From NCBI GenBank assembly GCA_033856255.1, contig JAWVFH010000046.1, positions 62,001-126,000 of the forward strand: a stretch of 64,000 nucleotides of DNA. Direction: 5' to 3'. Position numbers and translations under genes: made by a program. This stretch comes from WHSW01 sp033856255 (lineage in GTDB: Bacteria; Actinomycetota; Thermoleophilia; Solirubrobacterales; 70-9). Positions 57,503 to 64,000 of this stretch are shown one piece after another. The first letter of the stretch is position 1, and each line of letters opens with the position of its first letter. A model generated the notes under the pieces. That model was not told the DNA's origin, made no database searches, and saw only the letters and a list, made by a program, of their open reading frames with translations.

Positions 57503-58626
57503 AGGTTCCCCCGCTTCTCCTGCTCGCGCTCGATCGCCTCGAACAGGGCCTTGAAGTTGCCCTCCCCGAAACCGCGGGCGCCGTGGCGCTCGATCACCTC
57601 CAGGAACACGGTCGGCCGGTCGCCGATCGTCTGCGTGAAGATCTGCAGCAGGTAGCCCTCGTCGTCGCGGTCGGCGAGGATGCCGAGCTCGCGCAGGTCG
57701 GCGAGGTCCTCGTCGATCTCGCCGATCCGTGCCGGCAGCTCCTGGTAGTAGCTGGCCGGCGTGTCGAGGAAGCGCACGCCACGCCGCTTCAGCTCCTTCA
57801 CGGTGGCGACGATGTCGGTCGTCGCCAGGGCGATGTGCTGGGCGCCGGGGCCGCCGTAGTACTCGAGGTACTCCTCGATCTGCGACCTGCGCTTTCCCTC
57901 GGCCGGCTCGTTGATCGGGAACTTGACCCGGCCCTTGCCGTCGGCCATCACCTTCGACATCAGCGCCGAGTACTCGGTGCCGATGTCCTCGTCTGAGAAG
58001 TGGATCATCTCGGTCATCCCGAAGACGCGCTCGTAATAGCCGACCCACTCGTCGAGGCGGCCGAGCTCGACGTTGCCGACCACGTGGTCGATGCCGGCGA
58101 ACAACCCGATGTCGCCGCCACCCGACTCGGTGGCGGCGAAGCCGGGCAGAAACGCCCCCGCGTACCCGTTGCGCTCGACGAAGGTGTGGACGGTCTCGCC
58201 GTAGGTGGCAACCGTCGCCATCCGCACCGAACCCCCCTCGTCAGTTTCCTCCCAGGGCTCGCGCACCCCGAGGGCCCCATGCTGGACCGCATAGCGGTAA
58301 GCGTGGCCAGCATCCGGGACCGAGAGCGCGATCACCTTGACCCCGTCGCCGTGGGCACCGACGTGGCGGGCGATCTCGCTGGTCCCGAGCATCGGCGCGG
58401 TGAGCACGATCCGGACCCGGCCCTGCTCGAGCACGTGCGAGGCGCGGTCGCGGACCCCCGTCTCGAGCCCGGCGTAGGCGACCTCGCGAAAACCGAGCGC
58501 GTTGGTGAACCAGTACGCCGCCTGGGTCGCGTTACCGACGTAGAGCTCGACGTGGTCGATGCCGAGCAGCGGCATTTGGTCCGGGGGCGCCTGCGGGCGC
58601 GGCTGGCTAACGGTCTCGGGGGGCAT
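57499..58626 (-). CDS. hpd: 4-hydroxyphenylpyruvate dioxygenase
   Basis: A 375-residue vicinal-oxygen-chelate enzyme that makes homogentisate. GIDHVELYVGNATQAAYWF, FAGIDHVVGNV (iron His), GAQHIALATTDIVATVKEL (iron His) and VFLEVIERHG (iron Glu). ATG at 58624-58626 has GAGGAGAGG 5 bases upstream; a frame to 58692 is not needed. It is the first gene of its operon and is divergent from an Lrp/AsnC gene, its likely regulator. Confidence 0.95.
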   Translation of the reverse strand: MPPETVSQPRPQAPPDQMPLLGIDHVELYVGNATQAAYWFTNALGFREVAYAGLETGVRDRASHVLEQGRVRIVLTAPMLGTSEIARHVGAHGDGVKVIALSVPDAGHAYRYAVQHGALGVREPWEETDEGGSVRMATVATYGETVHTFVERNGYAGAFLPGFAATESGGGDIGLFAGIDHVVGNVELGRLDEWVGYYERVFGMTEMIHFSDEDIGTEYSALMSKVMADGKGRVKFPINEPAEGKRRSQIEEYLEYYGGPGAQHIALATTDIVATVKELKRRGVRFLDTPASYYQELPARIGEIDEDLADLRELGILADRDDEGYLLQIFTQTIGDRPTVFLEVIERHGARGFGEGNFKALFEAIEREQEKRGNL

Positions 58627-58733
58627 CGGGTTCCTCTCCTCGACGTTTGATCCGGCCCTCCCCTTATGATTCTCCGTATTCGATGGGCCCACAAGGGCGG
58701 TTCGTTGCGTCTACCCCGCTCTCGCACGCTTGT

Positions 58734-59189
58734 ATGGATCAAATCGACCACCAGATCATTGCGCTACTCAGGGAGAACGCCAGGCGGTCGTTCCAGGACA
58801 TCGGCGGCCGGGTCGCGCTCTCGGCGCCGGCCGTCAAGCGCCGCGTCGACCGGCTCGAGCGCGACGGGATCATCCGCGGCTACTCGGCGAACGTCGATCC
58901 GGCGGCGATCGGCTGGAACACGCACGCCTTCGTCGAGCTCTTCTGCGAGGGAAGGATGTCGGGCGACGAGGTCCGCGACGCGGTCGGCGAGTATCCCGAG
59001 GTCGAGGCCGCCTACACGATCGCCGGAGCCCCGAGCGCGATCCTGCACCTGCGCGCCGTCGACACCCAGCACCTCGAGCGGGCTTTGGAGCGGGTCCGCG
59101 ACACGCCGGGCGTGATCCGGACGCAGACCCAGGTCGTGCTATCGACCCTGTTCGACCGGCCGATGCTCGACCGCGAGCCGGCCGAGTAG
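58734..59189 (+). CDS. Lrp/AsnC family transcription regulator
   Basis: A 151-residue regulator. Helix-turn-helix at 3-55 (IDHQIIALLRENARRSFQDI, LSAPAVKRRVDRLERDGIIR) and a C-terminal RAM/ligand domain (GYPEVEAAYTIAGAPSAI-type EYPEVEAAYTIAGAPSAILH). Lrp-type proteins sense amino acids; placement 107 bases from hpd suggests control of tyrosine/phenylalanine catabolism by its substrate. The start is ATG at 58734. The intergenic region should hold both promoters and its operator. Confidence 0.92.
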   Translation: MDQIDHQIIALLRENARRSFQDIGGRVALSAPAVKRRVDRLERDGIIRGYSANVDPAAIGWNTHAFVELFCEGRMSGDEVRDAVGEYPEVEAAYTIAGAPSAILHLRAVDTQHLERALERVRDTPGVIRTQTQVVLSTLFDRPMLDREPAE

Positions 59190-59298
59190 ACCCTCGGCCG
59201 ATCGGACGTCCATCGAGGCGGTGTCGAGCGGGCAGTCGGCGTCGGCTCCGCGATCCTGGTCTACGAGCGCGCCGGCTAACGCGGCGTCGCGCGGCGGC

Positions 59299-61047
59299 TC
59301 AGCGCTTCGGCTTCAGTTTCACCGTGCGGCTCTTCGCCGCCTTGTTACCGGCCGCGTCGGTCGCGGGGACCTTGAGCTTCGCGTTGCCGCTGCTCGCGGT
59401 CCCGTTCTCGAACGCCGCCTTCGCCGGCTTCGGGAGCTTCAGGTGGAGGGTCTTACGATTACCTTTGTTGACGCTGGCCTTCGCCTTCTTGAGCTTAAAC
59501 TTGGCCGACTGGGCCGACTTGGAGGCCGACAGCGCCACCGTCAGCTTGCCCTTCGCGACCACGTCGCATCGTTCGTCGCAGCTCACGGTCACCTCGACGG
59601 CCGCGTCCGCCTTCTGGCTCTTCTTCCCCGAGAGGGTCAGCTTCGGAGGCTTGGCATCGACCACCACGACCTGTTGCTGGCTGACCGCCCGGGCGCTGCC
59701 GTTGCAGAGCACGATGTGGCCGGTGAACACCTGGGTCGCCGCGCAGCCCTCGTCGTCGATCACCGTGAGCGTCGCCGTATAGGTGCCCGCGCTCGAGTAG
59801 GTGTGCGAGGGCGTCGGCCCGCCGTCCGCAAGGCTCTGGCCGTCCCCGAACGACCAGTCGAAGCGGGCGACCGCGCCGTCCGCGTCGCTGGAGCCCGCGC
59901 CGTTGAACGTCGTCGCCCGCCCGGCGGGCGCCGCGGTCGCCGTGAAGGCCGCCGTCGGCCCCTGGTCCGGGGTGATCGCGAGAGAGAGGAAGCCGTTGGT
60001 GTTGACCGTCGAGGCAAACGGCGTCCCGGGGATCGCCGTCAGGCCGCCACCCGAACCGATGTCGAACCCGGTGATCGTGTCGTTGCCGAAGTCCGCCAGG
60101 TAGAGGTGGCGGCCGTCGGGCGTGACCCCTCCCGTGGCGGGACCCGGTCCGGTCGGCACCGTCGCCAGCGGCGTCAGGTTGCCACCGGCAGCGATCGTGA
60201 ACGAAGAGACGTTGTCGTTGTTTTCATTGGCCGTGTAGAGGAAGGCGCCGTTCGGGGTGATCGTGACGTCATCGGGGGTCGTCCCGGTCGAGGAGGGAGC
60301 CCCGATCGGTGTCAACGCCCCGCTCGCGGCCACGTCGAACGCCGAGACCGTGTCCGAAGCCGAGTTGGCCACGTACAGGTGGTGCCCGTCGGGAGTCACC
60401 GAGACACCGCGCGGCTGCGTCCCGACCGCCGCGGTCGGGGGCACGAGCGGCGTCAGGGCGCCGCTCGCGGCGACCGCGAAGGCGGAGAGCGTGCCCGCGC
60501 CGCGGTTGGCGACGTAGAGGAACTTGCCGTCGGGCGTCAGCGCGATCCCCTGCGGCTCGGTTCCAGCGGCGAACGGCGAGCCGGCGACCGGGGTGAGGGC
60601 GCCGCCGGCGCCGATGTTGAACGCGGAGACGCTGTTGCCTCCGGCGCCCGCGCCGGCGTTGCTGACGTACAGGTGGGTGCCGTCGGGGCTCGGTGCGACT
60701 GCGCGCGGCATGTCCCCGACCGGGCTCGCCGCGCCGACCGGCGTGAGCGCGCCGTTGGCCCCGACGCTGAAGGTCGTGACGCTGTCCGCGGTTTCGTTGG
60801 CCACGTACGCGTGTGCGCCGTCCGGCGTCAGCGAGACCCCCCGGGGATTGAGTCCGGTGGCGAAAGGGGATCCCGTGACCGGGCTCAGCGCGCCGCCCGC
60901 TGCGACGTCGAAGGCGGCGATGGTGCTGGAGGTATTACCCGTCACATAGACGTTGCGGCGCGCCTCGGCGGTCGCCGGCAGGACCGCCGCAACCATCGCC
61001 ACGACTCCGATCAAGCTGCGAACCCGGCCCGGGCACGGATACGACAC
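59299..61047 (-). CDS. Secreted beta-propeller (YVTN-type) protein with PKD domain
   Basis: A 582-residue exported protein (signal SLIGVVAMVAAVLPATAEA). Residues 30-355 are about seven blades of the lactonase/YVTN kind with near-identical units of about 46 residues (for example GALTPVAGSPFAAGTEPQGI, ALTPDGKFLYVANRGAGTLS). A PKD domain follows (about 360-445, FDWSFGDGQSLADGGPTPSH, then TYSSAGTYTATLTV), then a Lys-rich C-terminal beta domain. The start is GTG with a GGAGGCGG site. It may bind a surface ligand; a lactonase activity is not supported by visible catalytic residues. Confidence 0.85.
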   Translation of the reverse strand: MSYPCPGRVRSLIGVVAMVAAVLPATAEARRNVYVTGNTSSTIAAFDVAAGGALSPVTGSPFATGLNPRGVSLTPDGAHAYVANETADSVTTFSVGANGALTPVGAASPVGDMPRAVAPSPDGTHLYVSNAGAGAGGNSVSAFNIGAGGALTPVAGSPFAAGTEPQGIALTPDGKFLYVANRGAGTLSAFAVAASGALTPLVPPTAAVGTQPRGVSVTPDGHHLYVANSASDTVSAFDVAASGALTPIGAPSSTGTTPDDVTITPNGAFLYTANENNDNVSSFTIAAGGNLTPLATVPTGPGPATGGVTPDGRHLYLADFGNDTITGFDIGSGGGLTAIPGTPFASTVNTNGFLSLAITPDQGPTAAFTATAAPAGRATTFNGAGSSDADGAVARFDWSFGDGQSLADGGPTPSHTYSSAGTYTATLTVIDDEGCAATQVFTGHIVLCNGSARAVSQQQVVVVDAKPPKLTLSGKKSQKADAAVEVTVSCDERCDVVAKGKLTVALSASKSAQSAKFKLKKAKASVNKGNRKTLHLKLPKPAKAAFENGTASSGNAKLKVPATDAAGNKAAKSRTVKLKPKR

Positions 61048-61142
61048 ACCCGCCTCCTATCTCACGAGATTCCCTGTGCCCCGACCCTAGTCGGCCGCGA
61101 GCCGGCTGTCCAGCGCTTGATCCTCACCTACCGGCAGCCCCG

Positions 61143-61994
61143 CTAGGTCACGGGGGTTTCGAGGCGACCGAGCCCGTCGGCTTCGAGCGCCACCACGTCG
61201 CCCGGCTCGATCCAGCGCGGCTCGGCCCCCTCCCCGCCGGCCACCGGTCCGAGCTCGAGCAGGCAGCCGCCGGTGAGCGTGCCCGAGCCGAGCACGTCGC
61301 CCGGGCGCAGGCGCGTGTCGCGAGCGGCGTGGGCGACTATCTCGGGCCAGCCGAAGTGCTGGTCGGCGGCGCCGGTGAAGGTGACCTGCACCCCGTTGAC
61401 GAGCACACGCGCCTCGATCCGCAGCCTGCCGTCGTCGTAGGGCAGCTCGTCCGGGGTCACGATCCATGGCCCGAGGCTGGTCCCGAAGTCCTTCGCCTTC
61501 GCCGGGCCGAGCCCGACGGTCACCTCGCCCGCCTGCACGTCGCGGGCCGACCAGTCGTTCATCAGCGTGAAGCCGGCGATCTCGGCCTCGCCACCGGCGT
61601 CGGCTCCGATCACGGCGGCGATCTCGAGCTCGAAGTCGAGCAGCTGGGTGGCGGCCGGACGCCGCAGCGCCTCGCCGGGGCCGAGGATCGCCGCCGGGTT
61701 GGAGAAGTAGAAGGCCGGTGCCTCGTACCAGTGCGGTGCGATCTCCTTGCCGCGCAGCCGCGCACCGGCGGCGACGTGGCCCTCGAAGGCGTAGAAGTCG
61801 CGCACGCTCGGCGGCACGGGGACCGGCGCGAGTACGCGCAGCTCGGCGATGGCGTGCGAGTCGCCAGTGCGATCGTGCCCGACCCCGGCAAGCCAGGCGA
61901 CCATGTCGGGCGCCTGGTGGACGTGCACCGCATCGCCCTTGACCTCGCCGACGAATGCCGGCCCCGCCCCGGTTGCAAAGGTCCCGATCCGCAT
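61143..61994 (-). CDS. Fumarylacetoacetate hydrolase family protein
   Basis: A 283-residue FAH-fold enzyme: VRDFYAFEGHVAAGARLRGK, LDFELEIAAVIGADAGGEAE (metal Glu), GFTLMNDWSARDVQAGE (metal Asp), GSGTLTGGCLLELG. True fumarylacetoacetase ends the phenylalanine/tyrosine path whose other enzymes are at 55.4-58.6 kb, so this is the likely last step. The start follows the fdhD stop with no gap, so it is on the fdhA-fdhD transcript. Maleylacetoacetate isomerase is not in the window. Confidence 0.87.
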   Translation of the reverse strand: MRIGTFATGAGPAFVGEVKGDAVHVHQAPDMVAWLAGVGHDRTGDSHAIAELRVLAPVPVPPSVRDFYAFEGHVAAGARLRGKEIAPHWYEAPAFYFSNPAAILGPGEALRRPAATQLLDFELEIAAVIGADAGGEAEIAGFTLMNDWSARDVQAGEVTVGLGPAKAKDFGTSLGPWIVTPDELPYDDGRLRIEARVLVNGVQVTFTGAADQHFGWPEIVAHAARDTRLRPGDVLGSGTLTGGCLLELGPVAGGEGAEPRWIEPGDVVALEADGLGRLETPVT

Positions 61995-62768
61995 CTATCC
62001 CGTGACCCGGTCCTTCACCGTGTAGACGTTCGCGGTGCCGCCGCGGGCGAAGCCGATGAGCGTGATGTTGCGGTCGGTCGCCAGCTCGACCGCCAGCGAG
62101 GACGGCGCCCCCACGGCGACCATGATCGGGGCGCCGGCCAGGGCGGCCTTCTGGACGAGCTCGAACGACAGCCGGCCGCTGACGCAGAGGATGTGGTCGT
62201 TCAGCGGGAGCAGCCCGTCGAGCGCCGCGCGGCCGACGACCTTGTCCAGGGCGTTGTGGCGGCCAACGTCCTCGCGCACGATCAGGAGCTTCCCGGCGGA
62301 GTCGAAGAGGCCGGTGGCGTGCAGACCGCCGGTCCGCTCGAAGGTGGGCTGGCGCAGACGGTCGGGCAGGGCCGCGAGCAGCGATCGGGCGACCGTAGGG
62401 CCGCCCTCCACCCGGGGCGCATGCACCGCGACCTCTTCCAGCGCCCCCTTGCCGCAGACCCCGCACGACGAGCTGGTGTAGAAGCGCCGCTCGCCCGGAT
62501 CCCGCAGCAGCGGGCCGTCGACGTCGATGACGTTCGCCGCGAGGTCTTCCGTCAGGCCGGCGCGCGCCGGACCCCGGATCAGCCCCTCTCCGATCAGGAA
62601 CCCGATCGCGAGCTCCTCGTCGTTGCCGGGCGTGCGCATCGTGACCGAGAGCGCCGCTCCGTCGACACGGATCTCGAGCGGCTCCTCGACGGCCAACTCG
62701 TCGCGCTCGCCGTCGCGGACGACGCTCGCGACCATGCGCGTGGTCGCCGGGTCCTGCGCGCCGGTCAC
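61995..62768 (-). CDS. fdhD: Formate dehydrogenase sulfurtransferase FdhD
   Basis: A 257-residue sulfur carrier that sulfurates the molybdenum cofactor of formate dehydrogenase. FYTSSSCGVCGKGALEEV holds the catalytic CxxC; REDVGRHNALDKVVGRA and VSGRLSFELVQKAALAGAPI are typical. The start is GTG at 62766-62768, one base after fdhA. It is the second gene of fdhA-fdhD. Confidence 0.95.
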   Translation of the reverse strand: MTGAQDPATTRMVASVVRDGERDELAVEEPLEIRVDGAALSVTMRTPGNDEELAIGFLIGEGLIRGPARAGLTEDLAANVIDVDGPLLRDPGERRFYTSSSCGVCGKGALEEVAVHAPRVEGGPTVARSLLAALPDRLRQPTFERTGGLHATGLFDSAGKLLIVREDVGRHNALDKVVGRAALDGLLPLNDHILCVSGRLSFELVQKAALAGAPIMVAVGAPSSLAVELATDRNITLIGFARGGTANVYTVKDRVTG

Positions 62769-62769
62769 C

Positions 62770-64000
62770 TCACGGGGCGCCGGACCCGCTCAGCGCCGGA
62801 GCCATCGACGGCTCCTCGGAGAGCGGGCGGACGTCGACGGCGATCACCTTGTACTCCGGGCAGGAGGTGTTGACGTCGCTCGACGAGCCGACGAGCAGGT
62901 TGGTCTTGGTCTCCGGGAAGTGGAAGGTCGCGAAGACGTTGCCCTGCTTGATCTTCTCGGTCACCTGCGCCGTGATCTCGACCCGGCCCATCCGGCTGCG
63001 CAGCGAGACGCGATCACCGTCCGAGATCCACAGGCGCTTGGCGTCGTCCGGGTGGATCTCCAGGTGATCGCGGTCGGCGAGCTCGATGTTGCCCGTCCGC
63101 CGCGTCATCGTCCCAGCGTTGTAGTGCTCGAGCCTCCGGCCCGTGACGAGCATCATCGGGAAGTCGTCGTCGACCTGGTCGCCCGGCACCTGGAACGGAA
63201 GGGCGGCGAATTGCGCCTTACCTCCGGGCAGGTCGAACTCCCGCTCATACAAGGTCTGCGCGTCGGTGCCGTCGGCCTTGATCGGCCACTGCAGGCCCTT
63301 GCGGCCGATGCGCTCGTAGGTCACGCCGGCGAAATGCGGCGTGAGCGCCGCGATCTCGCGCATCGCGTCCTCGGGGTCGTTCCAGCCGGTCTCGTGGCCC
63401 AGCGCCCGTGACACCTCGGCGATGATCTCGAAGTCCGTCTTCGCCTCGCCGGGCGGATCGATCGCCGGCTCGACGAGCTGGAGCCGCCGCTCGGCGTTGG
63501 TGAACGTGCCCCGCTTCTCCAGGAAGGACGACGCCGGCAGGATGACGTCGGCGTAGTTCGTGGTCTCGGTCTCGAAGATGTCCTGGCAGACCAGGAACTC
63601 GAGCGCCCCTAGCGCCCTCACGACGTGCGCCGTGTCGGGGTCCGTCTGGGCGACGTCCTCGCCGAAGATGTACATCGCCTTCAGGTCGCCCGCGACCGCA
63701 GCGTCGAACATCTCCGGGACCTTGTAGCCCGGCTCGCGCGGGATCGAGACCCCGTAGGCCTCCTCGAAGCTGCGCGCGACGTCCTCGTCGCCAACCGAGC
63801 GATAGGCCGTGTAGGTGTCCGGCAGGGCGCCCATGTCGGAGGAGCCCTGAACGTTGTTCTGACCCCGCAGCGGCAGCAGCGCCGAGCCGAGGCGGCCGAT
63901 CTTGCCGGTCATCAGCGCCACGTTGCAGATCAGGCGCACGACCTCCGAGCCGTACTTGTGCTCGGTGACGCCGAGCCCCCACGAGAAGCACGCGTTGTCG
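62770..64000 (-). CDS. fdhA: Formate dehydrogenase alpha subunit, C-terminal part (N-terminus beyond window)
   Basis: The last 410 codons of a molybdopterin oxidoreductase of the formate-dehydrogenase type. ACFSWGLGVTEHKYG, PLRGQNNVQGSSDMGALPDT, CQDIFETETTNYADVILPAS and LVTGRRLEHYNAGTMTRRTG are characteristic. It oxidises formate using bis-MGD and iron-sulphur clusters. The region with the Mo-ligand Cys/Sec is upstream of 64000. FdhD follows directly, in line with the need for sulphuration. Confidence 0.93.
   Translation of the reverse strand, partial: DNACFSWGLGVTEHKYGSEVVRLICNVALMTGKIGRLGSALLPLRGQNNVQGSSDMGALPDTYTAYRSVGDEDVARSFEEAYGVSIPREPGYKVPEMFDAAVAGDLKAMYIFGEDVAQTDPDTAHVVRALGALEFLVCQDIFETETTNYADVILPASSFLEKRGTFTNAERRLQLVEPAIDPPGEAKTDFEIIAEVSRALGHETGWNDPEDAMREIAALTPHFAGVTYERIGRKGLQWPIKADGTDAQTLYEREFDLPGGKAQFAALPFQVPGDQVDDDFPMMLVTGRRLEHYNAGTMTRRTGNIELADRDHLEIHPDDAKRLWISDGDRVSLRSRMGRVEITAQVTEKIKQGNVFATFHFPETKTNLLVGSSSDVNTSCPEYKVIAVDVRPLSEEPSMAPALSGSGAP

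Overview
The window is a high-GC chromosome segment of an aerobic, rod-shaped actinobacterium. The gene set (mreBCD with mrdA and rodA, RNase E/G, ClpP/ClpX, many GTG starts, leaderless promoters, a lysine/alanine-rich L21 tail and an AbiEi/DUF559 family protein) fits class Thermoleophilia, order Solirubrobacterales. That placement is inferred from gene content and style; there is no rRNA here to test it. I saw no tRNA, rRNA, CRISPR array, complete insertion sequence or prophage. No gene-free stretch exceeds 300 bases.

Region 1 (1-23 kb) is housekeeping, nearly all on the minus strand. In transcription order it runs clpX, valS, folC, a small membrane ORF, a zinc-ribbon protein, ndk, maf, then mreB-mreC-mreD-mrdA-rodA-rng-rplU-rpmA, obgE, proB and a truncated ceramidase-like gene. 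The block rng to rodA to mreB is tightly packed with stop/start overlaps. The usual rpmA-obgE neighbourhood is interrupted by about 3.2 kb carrying an AbiEi/DUF559 nuclease-like gene flanked by 37-base imperfect palindromes, an ECF sigma/anti-sigma pair and a secreted phosphodiesterase-fold protein.

Region 2 (23-37 kb) holds the parts of a tig-clpP-clpX locus, split by two blocks of accessory genes. These are a beta-helix protein, a kinase-CrtC-like fusion, a two-gene membrane module with TPRs, a lipoprotein, a PrsW-type protease, a zinc metallopeptidase and a TrkA-N/RyR sensor-like protein. An aldo/keto reductase with a small membrane ORF follows tig.

Region 3 (37-44.7 kb) has a membrane spermidine-synthase-like protein, CtaG, CorA, LemA, a small HTH regulator, a third solitary copy of the 37-base palindrome, an ECF sigma/Ogt pair, and a truncated globin.

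Region 4 (44.7-54.7 kb) is mainly molybdenum cofactor biosynthesis: mog, a MoaD-MoaE-MoaC triple fusion, moeA, mobA, a DUF6457 protein, a Mop-type molbindin and moaA. They surround a molybdopterin oxidoreductase, with a P450, a GFA protein, a YHYH protein and a decayed SGNH hydrolase fragment between them.

Region 5 (54.7-64 kb) is phenylalanine/tyrosine catabolism (hpd-hmgA-phhA, divergent from an Lrp/AsnC regulator), a beta-propeller/PKD secreted protein, and an fdhA-fdhD-fumarylacetoacetase-like operon running off the right edge. The fdhA product needs both FdhD and the cofactor made by region 4.

The most unusual items are the palindrome family around the nuclease-like gene, the MoaDEC fusion, two genes that appear to start with CTG (rng and folC), and a recurrent leaderless promoter type (TAGGCT box about 6 bases before the start codon).
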